Source: Coprinopsis marcescibilis
Lineage: Eukaryota; Basidiomycota; Agaricomycetes; Agaricales; Psathyrellaceae
Direction of reading: 5' to 3'
Assembly: GCA_004369085.1 (NCBI GenBank)
Contig: ML210188.1
Location: 1 to 64,000, forward strand
DNA: 64,000 bases
The position numbers were made by a program, and so were the translations under genes. Within the stretch, counting starts at the first letter, position 1; the number at the start of each line of letters is the position of its first letter. The notes beneath the pieces are model-generated. The model was not told the origin of the DNA. It saw only the letters and a program-made list of their open reading frames with translations, and ran no database searches. Shown here in pieces: positions 46,299 to 57,624 of the stretch.

Positions 46299-49297
46299 CT
46301 TCTCCTATAGTTGTTGCGTGATCTTCTAATGTTCACACTGTACCCGGACGGTGGTGTTCAGAGGCCAGGAAAGGGAGGAAGGGACTAGCTGGTTGGTAAC
46401 TAGTGAAAGGTACGAAAAGAAGACGACAAAAGACAACGCTCCACCAAAGGTTGGGGTGCTTCTTCCCTGAAAGGTGAAGGTCGGAAGGTGGTGCGAGCGA
46501 CGAAGCGATGAACTGCCTCTGTCAACCTTCACATTGGAGCTTCGCACTCATATATAAGATATCCACCGTGTGATATCATCCAAGGCTGGAATGCTAGATA
46601 CGAGTCGCTACAAAGTTCTCCCTTCCACTTTTGCAAACGTCGCGTAAGTGGAACCAGAGATAAGAGTTGTCTCCTATGATAGGATGATGGCAACGTCGAG
46701 ATAACGGGGGTTATCGACCACTTGATAGCGGCTCCCAGCAATGCCACCGAGCATCAGAAGCTATCTGTTACTGGGCCTCTTCGAAGAGACTTCTGAAGTA
46801 TGCCAATGGTTGTACCAACGTTCCCAAGTGAGATGGATTGACCTGTTCCTTCACTTTCCCTACTAGATGGGATAAAACTTTATCTAATTATGTCAAATGA
46901 CCTCGTCACACATTCAGTTCATAAGTATGCACGCTGACAGGACCAGGAAATTACGAGCCTGTGCCAAAAGTGGCTAGCACTTGCCGTTGTCTAAACAGGC
47001 ACGAAGAAGCAAAGCGACATTTCCCCGCGGCTTGGCAAGAGAGATAGGCGCCCAATGCCCGGCCCCTATCGGCCGATATCGCCAACTCTTTCAAGACTCT
47101 CGTATCAAGCAAGATCGTTCTGTGATGCTTGCACATATCATCAAACATGCAGCTTATAGTATGGCCTGCGAAAGGTAAACAGCATCTATTGCCGGAAATT
47201 TCTCCGCCTCGCTTCCGCAGCAGATAGTAGCTGGAGCGGTTGGGTTTTCCAAGCAGCCTGTCGCGATGCTATCTTTCACTTGAAATTCTCAGAAAAGTGC
47301 CAAGTAAACTGATAGCTATCTTTGTCTCTCAAGGCTGGGTCTCACAGATTATATGGATTCACTGTCGCTATTGTACTCTATTATACCTCCTTGTCCGAAC
47401 CTGAATCCAGCACCTCTAGTCTCGCGTGCCTGTGCGACTGGCCTACATCATACCAGTGCAGACCAGTGTCTACCCTTGCCGCTCGTCGAGGTCAAATTGC
47501 GAAAGGAAGCAAAACTACTACGGGACCCGGTCCAGTCCGGTCTCTGTTCTTGGGCCTGAAGCCAAGATACTTAATGCTTAGTGCATGAATACTGAGTGTT
47601 TCTTTTGTCCAGGCTAGCATGGTCCGTGCACACCGCTGCCCAGAAATCCGCCGCCATTCCAACGTCAATCCGAGTCGACGTCTGCACACGACATCTTAGA
47701 ACACCAAAGCATTGTTTGCTAACAGTCCGCACATCGGAAGAAGCGATCACTTGTTGTCGAGTTGACGCCTACCCGTGTACCCCTCATCCAACGAGCCACA
47801 GACCGGTACGTCACTGTGTATGTATTACCAGCAAGAAATAAGGCATCACTCAGGGTCCAATAGAAAGCGATCACCGCTTCTCAACCTTCCAGTTCTTTCT
47901 TTCTCGATTCCAGCTGATGGAACTTGGAACGATGCGCGCGCGCCTGCAACGCGCCCTCCACGCTTCATTGCCACCACAGCATGAATGATGCACAGTATCA
48001 GATGATGTACGAGGCCTATGCATGGGTGATCGAGCGCGGAGTAGTCCTTGCCGTAACTCGAAGCGACCCTTGTGATCTCAACTATTATTCCAAACTTTCT
48101 CCAACTCCTGCGCCGGTTGATCATACCGTTGGAGTTAAAATGTACGTGTTAAAACGAAAATATCCGAAACGGCGAGCACAAACGTTTGATGTTTGCCGAT
48201 ACATTTGTATCAGGACACCCGGCGATGTATGAGGACTGAGGGGCGCGCTCAAGCGTGTCGCGCAAGAAGATCCAATGGGGATCATTGCGACAATCCATGA
48301 TCCCTAACTCACCCTTGCTATGTACAACCACTGCCACAGTCCAGTCCATCAAACGCTCCTCGAGGGATCAAAACACAAATTCAAATTCATTCAAATCAGC
48401 TTGGATGAATGCTTGTCTGTCTCAAGTTTATACAGCATCTAAGTAATGTGTACGTGGTGACACGTGCGTTGCGCGATGGTCCAATCAACGATGCAAGTAT
48501 TTACGAACAGTCCTACATGTAAAGGAGCGAGAATCCCTGTGGACGCCAGTAGAAGGTATGTGTAGATGTAGGTAGAATGGTAAATGAGTAAATGAGCCAT
48601 GCAAATGCAAATAAATCTGAATGAAAGATGAATGAGATAGTAATAAAGATGCGAGATGAATGTAAGTAGAAGACGGTCAATGAGAAGGACGGATCAGAAG
48701 AAGGAAACCTAGTAAAGAGAAACGCAAAATGAAGGCAAGGAAAGCCGAACTAGAAGAACCAGAAACTGAACGATGCAATGGCCCGACTCGATAAAATGCG
48801 ATGCGATACGATGTAGTATGTGCCAAGAGTTCGATGCTGAATGTGAAGGGTCCATAGATGCAAAGGAGAAATATGCGGAAAGCTTGATGACCGAGAAGCA
48901 CACAAACAACGGCCGTGGAGCACGAGGCACGCGTCAGGCGTTGAGAAAAGGAATGAAAAGGCAAAAAGGTAACGCGGAACCGAGGGGGAAGTGACAACAG
49001 AGACCAAGTAAATTAAAGAACACGACGAGCGGATGGATAGCAATGCGACGGATGAAAGAGTCGAATGGGAATGCTTGGCCAAGCGGACGAGCACGAGAAC
49101 CTGGTGGCTGGAAAGCGTTGATTGGGTTAGACGATGATGGGGCGAAATGCAGATGTGATGTCGTTGAGAATGCGTGTGCGGCGTGGAGATATATGTACAT
49201 TGCGTCTTCATGTTGCTCATGTTCTTCTGATCGAGCGTTGGGGTATAACGGGACTCATTCGTTATGAGGCATAGCCAGCTGACGCAGAAGCGACGGA
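46299..49297. other. Long intergenic region (3 kb), no gene recognised
   Basis: It begins with the promoter of the NCS1 gene, read leftwards. The rest holds many short open stretches on both strands (for example 47322-47588, 47924-48232 and 48750-49220), none with a domain or a consistent spliced model. The part near 48560-48760 is A/G-rich with short degenerate repeats (gaatg, gatgaatg, aaatgag). The right end is downstream of the KEN-box gene. Confidence 0.45.
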
Positions 49298-50256
49298 CTA
49301 GGGTGGCGTTGCGGTGTCCAAAATAAACGGAGGTGGAGACCCTGCACGGGAGCCAGAGACGAGGTCCCTAAAGCGCTGACCGGAGGGCGACGGCGAGGTG
49401 AAAGTGAACGAAGAATAGATCTTCTTGCGCTCGGGAGTGGAGAAGACATACGAAGTCTGATTCTCCTCCTCAGCGAAGCGCTCCAGGGAAGACGCCACGA
49501 GAGAACTGGCTTGTTTAGGGGAGAAATAATCGCGAATCTCAGGTTCAACTGAGGCCTCCTACAGAAAAGGTTATATTGCACATTAGCACCGTTTGATATC
49601 GGTCATGAGAGTCGCGATGAACGTCATACCTTGATCATTTGGAAAGGACCCTTGGTGTTTTCGCCATTTCGCGAGCAAGAGGAGGATTCCGGTACTACAT
49701 AAGCATCGGACACGTCGGCTAAAGGTTTGACGGTGAGCTCGTAGCATCGAGAATCAATTGCCGCTTGGTTAGACTCCTGAGCCTGGGATCGGTTGTCGGC
49801 TTCATTTCCCTTCTCCTCTTCCACCTTGGGCAACGGCGAAGCCCGACGAGAAGGCGAGTTCCGTTTGGGCTTTCTGGTGGATGGGACAGTTTTACTGTCC
49901 TTCGCCTTGATCGCGGCAGGTTTGGCTTTTAAGGAAGAAGTCTTGCGCTTCTTGGCTTCAGGTATTTCGGCTTTCGACTTTTTGCTGGACGTGGCCACGT
50001 GCTCCTTGGCCGCAAGCACGGTGAGGGTCTTGCGCTTCTTTTCGGCGGCGGTACCCTGAGTTGTCCGTTCTCCCGTAACAGGGTTGAAGTTTTCCTTGTC
50101 AAGGATAACCCTAGCCTCAACCGTTGAATTTAGGTTGGTCCGTGAACTTGATCGTGCTACCAGGACGCCACTGGGGGCACGGGACGACTTCAACCCAGAG
50201 CGTGTTGGGTTGCTCAAAGGAGTATCCTGAAAGACTGTAAAGCTGCGAGTAGCCAT
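49298..50256 (-). CDS. Basic, disordered protein with KEN box (possible APC/C substrate)
   Basis: Predicted 295 residues in two exons: 50256-49630 and 49558-49298. It is low complexity and rich in Lys, Ser, Arg and Glu. A KEN box lies at residues 54-56 (ILDKENFNPVTGERT), and RxxL words occur nearby (RSGL, RTNL). Several basic clusters resemble nuclear localisation signals (EKKRKT, AKKRKTSS). The C-terminal exon carries YFSPKQASSLVASSLERFAE and several Ser-Pro/Thr-Pro sites (FTSPSPSG, FSTPERKK), candidates for CDK phosphorylation. Together these suggest a nuclear protein degraded by the anaphase-promoting complex, but no conserved domain is recognised. A securin-like or DNA-bound role is speculation. 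Confidence 0.7.
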
Positions 50257-52181
50257 GCTGTTTGCTGTGCTGTGCTGAAATATGTGAGGTAGTAGAATGT
50301 TGGTTGACGTCGGACACGAGGCAACTGAAATTTGAATGATTCAAGCAAAACTCGGTGGAAACGAAGGACGAGGATAATGAAGGAAGACGGTAGGCGCTTA
50401 TTGAGGTTTCGCTCACCGGCGGTGGGTGGTGCACGACGCAGCTGAGCCTTGAGGACAGCGAGGAAACTTGGAGGAGACAGTCAAGAAAACAAACAGCGAT
50501 CACATCCACCGGCTTAAACGGGCGGATCACATGATCCCGGAAACAACATTCGCCGCGAACCGCGTAACTGTCACGTGTGCGTTTGTCTTGTCTCGTGTTT
50601 CCATCAAAAGTACAAACCTCGTGGTGTTCCTCCCGACACAACACCGCCTTGTTCCCTCCTTGTCCCCAAACCCCGTGCCCCTTTTCGATATCTGCAACGC
50701 ATTTTGCGCCTTGTTATCCTCGTTGTCCTTTTCTCTGACAGTTTTATCATTCATCTAATGTCTGTGCTATCATGTTCGTGGCCGACGGCTTATTCGGCAG
50801 CCACCTGTGTCCTCGACCTGGGTCCTACTCCATGCCATGGGTTTATGAAACTTACAAGCCCGCTGTTCGTTGCATCATACATGGTAAATTCACTATCTGT
50901 GTCTGACCCGATGACACAATCTAGACCCCCTGGATGTGACGGATTGCTGGTTTTGTGTCCAATATTGATGACTTCGAGGGGTGGATCTTTGATCACCTTA
51001 TTCACCGGTTCATCGATTCATACCTACCTTGCTGGATCATTATGACGCCAATAGGATGGTAGCCTTTGACGGTCCAACTGCGTCTCGGTTTCTTTGACAT
51101 TCCATTTAATACCGTACTCAGTCCTTAGCGCAGGGACCTTTTGCGGAGCTTAAGGTTTGCACCCTCGAATCGATTGGCTTGTTTCTTTCCGCATTTTCTC
51201 TCGAACGTTCACCTGGTTTGGTTTGAGAATGCACAATGTGATCATGGCAACCATTTCCTTCTCATTTTGGCTTTCTTTGGGATAGAAATGGATGCAATCC
51301 AGCTGCGTCTCACAACTGTTGCGTGGCTCATATGATCGAGAGAAGGACTTCAAATTTGGGAATTTTGACTGAGTCGATCACCTACTTTTCCAGAAGGGAC
51401 CAAGCGTCTGCGCCTCTTGTTCCTCCGGATATGTCTATAGTAGTTTTTTGTTTGGTTCCATTATCTTCTGACCGCGTAACGTGAGCAATGCTCCGTTATC
51501 TGGCCGTCCCTTCAGTAGCGCGGTGTGAAACGCAATCTAATGGTATACGAGCAAGGCTCATTGCTGATGGCAACTCGGTCCAGCTTCTGTGACAACAACG
51601 GTGAGCAGTTTTCAGACTCTCTCAAAGGTTCTCGTTCATTTACGATCTCTGCCACGGGCTTACAGACCTTTGAGTACGTAGAGCTAAGATCGATGGAATG
51701 GAGTGCCCTGATTAGCTTCATTTTCAGGACGTCCGCGCTCAGAGCGGTATTGGAGTGCCACATGGCCTGGGATGTTGGGTTTTCAATACTGGCGCTTGCT
51801 AACCGATTCCATCCCTACATCATATTCGAGACATCTAAATATCCAGTCTGCACGATTCCTACTTTCTTCGCCAAACGCCATCATCGACGAGTCCGACTTC
51901 GCTCCTCCAAAAAGCAGCGGCTTACCCAAGACCGGATCAAACGTGCGGACTTGCCAGTGTGAGTAAGGCATTTTGATACACATTCCTGCCTCATGTTCTA
52001 CACGCACCTTGGGGTGTGTCGATCACGAGGCGTGCAGCCCAAGGGTGGGGATTCCATGTCATATATAATGCCTGTCCCAAGTTCCTGTTTTTTCCACCTT
52101 CGAAGTCCTGGTTTGCACTGGTGCTAACTCCTCTCCCTTCTGCACTTCGAACGCATCCCTTTAGTACGCTCTCCCTCATCC
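50257..52181. other. Divergent intergenic region, KEN-box gene / protein kinase gene
   Basis: 1.9 kb between genes read away from each other. Candidate coding stretches at 50575-51045 (+), 51525-51962 (+) and 51512-52007 (-) overlap each other and cannot be spliced into a product with a known motif. The minus-strand stretch at 51783-52007 has some protein-like composition but lacks a workable continuation. The region before 52182 is C/T-rich (ctctcccttctgc...), a probable transcription start. Confidence 0.4.
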
Positions 52182-54501
52182 ATGGCTTCGAAGATCCCTC
52201 AACCCTCCTCCGCCGTCCACCCGCCCATTGGGACTCTCATCGATGGAGATTCTCTCGAACTCGTTGAAGTTCTCGGCGTTGGCGGATATGGCGTCGTCTA
52301 CCGTGCAGTCGACGCCCGCTACCCCACGGGTCCGAAATCATACGCCGTGAAGTGCCTGGTCACCTCTGGTCATCAATCAGCGCGCCAACGACAGGTTCAC
52401 ATCCGCGAAATTGCGCTGCACCAACTTGCTTCGGCCCACCCTGGTGTCGTCACTCTCCACCGAGTCGTGGAACACTACAACCACACCTACATTATTATGG
52501 ATTACGCCTCGGACCACGACCTGTTTACTCAGATTCTTCACAATTGCCGCTATCTTGGCAAGGACGACCTCATTAAGGACGTCTTCCTCCAATTGCTTGA
52601 CGCAGTGGAATATTGCCACTCGCTCGGTATTTATCATCGGGACCTCAAGCCCGAGAACATCCTTTGCTTTGACGATGGCCTCCGCGTCGCCATCACAGAC
52701 TTCGGTCTTGCTACCACTGACAAGATCAGTGACGAATTCCGCACAGGTAGCGTCTACCACATGAGCCCAGGTACTTAATTTATACCTCCTGCTTCTCTCA
52801 TCGTACTGACTGAGCTTTCTAGAATGCCAAGGCGGAGCCTTCGCCCCAGGCGGCAAATACTCTCCGATGTTTAACGACATCTGGTCCCTCGGCATCATCT
52901 TGCTCAATCTCGCGACCGGTCGCAACCCATGGAAGTCTGCGACTCCCGACGATCCTACCTTCCAAGCGTACCTCCGCGATCCCTACGGATTCCTCCCCAC
53001 CGTTCTTCCCATTTCCTCCGAGCTCAACGACATTCTAGTGCAGATGCTCGACGTTGACTGGCGTCAACGCATGAAGCTCCATGAGATCCGTTATGCCATC
53101 GAAGAGCTCAGCAGCTTCTACTCTGACGGTGCTATCTTCGAGGGTAGCATGGCTCGATGCCCTTGGGAGGCTGGCATGGATATCGACGACAGCGAATCCT
53201 CCGAAGACGCCCCAGAGGTGTCCTCTTCTCCTCCTGTTTCCCCTGTCTCCCCGGTGGAGGAACCACGACTCACTTCTCGCTGGAGCAAGGACTCTACTTC
53301 CGATATCGTGTTCGCCCCCCGCTCTGCTGCCGGCGAGTCTGCGTATGGCGTTCCCTGGCCCGAATACTCATCCTGTGGCGCTACATGGGCCTACGAGTCC
53401 CCTGTCTCCTCTCTTTCCAGCGATGACGACGATCACTTTCGCATGGACACGTTTGACCGCCCAGACACACCGTCTGAGGCGTCAACGCAGTCGCCTTCAC
53501 CTTCGCTTCCTGCCACCCCCAACGACTTCGAAGTCACCTTCGCCGCTCAACAAGGCAAGCCACAACCCCGCTTGACCCTTGATACCGATATCCCTAAGCT
53601 CCGAATCTACCGAGCCGACACCCGCTCCAACTCCCTTTCCGAAGACACTGACATGATGCACACCGCAATCGAGTACGATCCCTACGCCTCGCTCTTCTTC
53701 CTCGGTACTCCCCTCTCTGCCAAGCTCATGGTTCCCGACTCCGCTGTGACCGCTATCGGAGAGGACAAGGAAATGACATCACCATCTGTCTGGCGGACGT
53801 CAGTCGTCATGTCCTCACCCTCGTTCTACTCTTCATCCGACAGCTCCTCATCCGACGACGTTGTCTTCTCCCGTTCTGGGACGCCTTCTCCCGAACTCTG
53901 GCCTACCGCCAACCGTTCCTCTCAGGTACAGTCTCAAGCTTCACCGCAATGTCAGCCCTCTTCTCCCGTCTATGGCATGATGACCGACTCTCCCTCAAGG
54001 CCCCCTCTCTTCTCCAACCGACGCTCCAAGCTCTTCAGCCACAAACCCACCACCCCCGTCGTCCTCGCCGCACACGCACCCCCTTCCCCCGCCACGCCCA
54101 CAGCCGCCAACCGCTTCTCAATCAAGCTCTTCCCTCGCCCGCCGCCCACACCAACAGCAGCAGCGCCTGCACCGGCTTCAGCAAGTCCGTCAGTCCGTCT
54201 TCCTTCACGTGGGCGCGCTCGCCACGCTAAACCTTATCCAACCTTTGGCCGCCGTAAAGCGGGTGTGGCGAAAGCTGGGCAGGGTGACTTTGGGGGAAAG
54301 GACCAAGTGGTGGGGGCTCCAGCCTCGTCGACAAGCTCATCAGCATCGTCCGGGAGCTGCTCGTCCGAGTCCTCCACTGTCTCCTGTGGAAGCGATGGTG
54401 TAGTGGAGCGGGCGGAGCGGAAAAAGGTCGTGGGGAGGAGGAATGCGAAGATGCACTGGTTCTCGGGCAAGTTCTTCACGAGTGCTGGTGTGGCTGCATG
54501 A
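52182..54501 (+). CDS. Serine/threonine protein kinase, Ran1/Pat1 (SKS1/VHS1) type
   Basis: Predicted 755 residues in two exons: 52182-52770 and 52823-54501. The kinase domain spans about residues 25-315. It has the glycine loop GVGGYG (32-37), the ATP-anchoring Lys57 in YAVKCL, HRDLKPEN from 152, DFG at 173-175, and the activation segment GSVYHMSPECQGG. The insert GAFAPGGKYSPMFNDIWSLGIIL is typical of the fungal Ran1 group, which controls the switch from growth to meiosis or nutrient responses. The long C-terminal tail is Ser/Pro/Thr-rich and disordered (for example SSPPVSPVSPVEEP and SSDSSSSDDVVFSRSGTPSP), probably a regulatory region with many phosphosites. All catalytic residues are intact. 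Confidence 0.93.
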
Positions 54502-56431
54502 GTCGGGTATAGGGTCGCTTTTGCCTTGCTTATCCTGGTTCCTCTTCACTCTTCGCGCCTTTTGACGACTTTGTTCTTCGTTAAAAATGTCATCACATTC
54601 GTTCTTTAGAGGTTATTGGCCTTTCTTCTTTGGTATCCTCTCCTTGCGCATTTTTCCTCCTTTCTTTTGGGGAACGACAGCATCCACGCATACTTTATGA
54701 AGCGCATAGCATACGATATCAGCATTAACATTAGCATCAGCATCGCATAAAACCAAAGCATCACATTCATTCATCATATGTATCTTATTTGCATCTTCTG
54801 CAACCTGTATGGCATAAATCATAGGCATAGGCAAACCATGTACACCAAATCATTCTTCCGTTCTTTTTCTTCAAGGAGACAAGTTGTAGTATATAAACCT
54901 TAACTTTAGCGTTATCGTACATCCAAAAACACAATACATAAAGATTGTTTCCAAGGAATCACTGCCAATTAGTTTGAGCTCTTGGGAAAAGCTTGACTTT
55001 TCAAAGCCACGGTGCGAGGCTTACTCGCTTGAGTCGGAGTACGATCAGACCAAGCGTGACCTCGAGGTTCGCCACTTGACAACTCGCCCGGTTGGCAATT
55101 CCTGCATCAGATTCACTGACAGCCAGAATAATTCAGCAATTCCACGCCTGTCGGTATAAAGCTATTCAACGCCTGAGAGATCCTGAACAAAGGGCCAGAG
55201 GGACTTCGGCCGGGGAGAGTCCCTGTCCTGTCCGAGCGCATGAGCCTTGAGGCCGGGCAGTGCAAGAACCACTGTAAGCACATCACCGTCGTCGAGTCAT
55301 CGGATCTCATCCTAGTACATCATGTCGCCCAAGACGCGTATCAGGTCCAAATTTAACAGGCCATTGCTTATCAAAACCACCAGCTGACCGGTGAAATGCT
55401 GTTAGACGCTCAAATGTATCAGCGTGTCAGCAACCCGGGTTGGATCATGGATGATAGATTCGATAAGGGGCAACAGACCAGCAGAGCGTTTCAATGACCA
55501 AAGTAGCGGTAAGCTACATTTATGGCATTGTCAGGTAGTAGTGAGGGTTTGGCGGTAATTCGATGGGATACCGTTGAGCGGCAAACTGCTCATTCGCCGG
55601 CTAAGCTGATATAGGCTGGCTCAGTAGGTACTATTTGGAAGTCTTGGAAGCAGCCTATGCATCTCAAGTCCTCGATGGAGTCCTGCTCAGAATCTTGGAG
55701 TTGTCCTAGGGGAGAAAGTAGAGAGCGCCGAACCTACGTTTTCATTAAATCAAAGATGTTCTATCTAACACACCACATCAACGACTTCCGGGCTTGTGGG
55801 CATTAGAATGGTGAGCTATTAAATTAAAACCAGGCTGCTCTATCGAACATATGTACATAATTCCGGGCTTGGGGGCACCGAGGCGGGGAACTCTTCCCAG
55901 ATAGCTACTAAGCATTTGGAGGTCTTGCAAGCAGCCTATGCACGTGGAGTTCTCAGGCTGCTCTGAATCTTGGAGTTGTCCTAGGGAGAAAGTGGATATA
56001 GCCCCGAACGTACGTTTTCATTAAATCAAGCTGTTCTATCTAACACACCACACCACCGTCTTCCGGGGTTTGTGGGCATTAGCAAGGTGAGCTATTAAAT
56101 TAAGACCAGACTCCTCTATCGAACCTATGTACATAATTCCGGGCTTGGGGGGCACCGAAACGGTGAACTCTTCCAGGGGCCTAAACTGCCAGTCCATTCA
56201 CAATGGGCATCACGATCCAGCGCAAAGTCGGAAACGTCGGAAACTCGGAAGGAATGCAAGGGTACAAAACATGGGCCCGTTAGCGTGCAGAATTCTTCAG
56301 CTGGTCTCACTCCTCCAACCTCACCTCCACAAACTACAAGTTGCGTTGATCGCAACAAGTACTCTATCGCCTCCTTAACCAACCCTCAAACAACTTTCAA
56401 ACTTTTTATAAACCCCTTACCGCAATACAAA
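54502..56431. other. Intergenic region upstream of repeat protein 2
   Basis: No gene is supported in 1.9 kb. The first 300 bases are T-rich and probably the kinase 3' end. From about 55627 to 56180 a roughly 280-base segment is present twice in tandem (listed separately). The last 150 bases carry the leader shared with repeat protein 1 (cttcagctggtctcac at 56296, gcgttgatcgca at 56343). Confidence 0.55.
55627..56180. repeat. Tandem duplication of a ~280-bp non-coding unit
   Basis: Two adjacent copies are offset by about 281 bases. The anchor cagcctatgca is at 55651 and again at 55932. Further shared words are cttggagttgtcctaggg, gttttcattaaatcaa, gttctatctaacacaccac, gtgggcattag, gagctattaaatta and gtacataattccgggcttgg. 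The copies differ by point changes and small indels, so the duplication is not very recent. It lies about 250-800 bases upstream of the repeat protein 2 ATG, where it could duplicate upstream regulatory sites. Confidence 0.85.
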
Positions 56432-57283
56432 ATGGTCCAAATCTCCACCACCCTCGTTCTCGGCGCCCTCGCCATCGCACCAACCTTGGCCGCCCCTATC
56501 ACCTTCCCCTCCAACAAAGTCGCGTACGTTTGACATTAATCCCATTCACATAGTACTATTAGCACGATAGACAACTAATTACTCGTTATGCACGACAGCC
56601 GCGACACAGAGCTTGAAACCCGTGCGCCCAGAGGCCGGGGAGCAAGACAACCCACCGGCGTTTCCTCCGGCCTTGGCCAACTGCTCGGACAGCAAGCCAC
56701 CCAACAACTCAACGCTCGCATCTCAGAGGACACAGTTGAGGTCGAAGCTCGCGAGCCCAGACGCGCCCGTGGAGGCTCAGGAAGACAGCCCACCGGTATC
56801 TCCTCCGGTATTGGCCAGATACTCGGCCAACAGCTGAATGCGCGTGAATTGGAGAGTGCGGATGTCGAAACGCGCGAACCAAGGCGCGGGGGTAGGTCTA
56901 GTGGTGCTTCTGGATCGGCTGGTCGATTTGTCGGTGGAGTCCTCAACGGCATAAACCAACGAGCCTTCGAGGAGGAAGTTGAACTCCAAGTCCGCCAGCC
57001 AAGACGCGGCGGGAGGTCCAGTGGTGCTTCCAACTCGGCAGGCCGCTTCGTCGGTGGAGTCCTCAACGGCCTAAACCAACGAGAATTCGAGGAGGAAGTT
57101 GAACTCCAAGTCCGCCAGCCAGGACGCTCCGGCAGGTCCAGCGGTGCAAGGTCCAACTCGGCAGGCCGCTTCGTCGGTGGAGTCCTCAACCAACGCGAAT
57201 TCGAGGAGATGGAATTCGAAGCCCGGGAATTCGAAGAGTACATGAATGAGGCGAGGGAATTTGATATTGAGGAGCTTGACTAG
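56432..57283 (+). CDS. Secreted tandem-repeat precursor with dibasic sites (repeat protein 2)
   Basis: Paralogue of the gene at 42253, with 258 residues in two exons: 56432-56523 and 56599-57283. Exon 1 is exactly 92 nt in both genes, and the intron splits the same Ala codon. The signal peptide MVQISTTLVLGALAIAPTLA differs from that of protein 1 at only four positions. The first two repeats are type A-like (PTGVSSGLGQLLGQQ and PTGISSGIGQILGQQLNARE). The last three are type B-like (SNSAGRFVGGVLNGLNQREF). The acidic spacers end in REPRR, RQPRR or RQPGR, so the last predicted kexin site is degraded from Arg-Arg to Gly-Arg. The C-terminus EAREFDIEELD parallels that of protein 1. Function is unknown; a kexin-processed surface or signalling peptide is the leading idea. 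Confidence 0.83.
56893..57190 (+). repeat. Type B-like repeats (120-bp period) in repeat protein 2
   Basis: Two and a half copies of a 40-codon unit. The word ctcaacggc followed by taaaccaacgag is at 56941 and again at 57061, an offset of 120 bases. The third copy carries a one-residue insertion (an extra Arg in GARSNSAG) and lacks the NG pair before NQR. Confidence 0.8.
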
Positions 57284-57624
57284 ATGGTCGTATTGCTTTA
57301 CTTGGTACGTAGATGGAGTAGTATATCAAGTATCATTTGTTGAGAAAATAAAAATCACCCATGCAAGTTTTCTATGTTGCGGTTGTCCGAGTTAGAGGCA
57401 ACGTTAGGGGAAGGATCCGCGGGCGCTTGGCCTTGAAACTCCATGCAGCTCTTGCATTAAACAAAACGTCCTTCAATTCGAATTCATTGCACCAGCAGGA
57501 TTAACAACATTAGCTACACCCAATGTTCAATATAAGTAAGTTAACAAAGAAAACCCAAGACATATATATATACAACATACAAAATTAATTTACAACTTCA
57601 TGTCTGCCCTTGACCTACCAGGAC
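57284..57624. other. Convergent gap, repeat protein 2 / C2-domain gene
   Basis: 341 bases where two genes end towards each other. A/T-rich with an aaaataaaa tract at about 57345 and a (ta)n run near 57565, which fit 3' untranslated regions. No open frame was found. Confidence 0.45.

Noticed and set aside
50575..51045. A 156-codon plus-strand open frame upstream of the kinase gene
   Set aside because: Hydrophobic and Cys/Ser-rich without a domain; it overlaps equally open minus-strand frames and has no splice partner.
56285..56431. Upstream in-frame start for repeat protein 2 (at 56285)
   Set aside because: It would place 49 polar residues before the signal peptide. The corresponding leader in the paralogue is similar in DNA but out of frame, so this is untranslated leader.
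42253..57283. Dikaritin/ustiloxin-type RiPP cluster
   Set aside because: The precursors have kexin-type repeats, but no UstYa-like (DUF3328) oxidase, tyrosinase or methyltransferase gene is seen nearby, and the repeats lack the typical aromatic-rich core.
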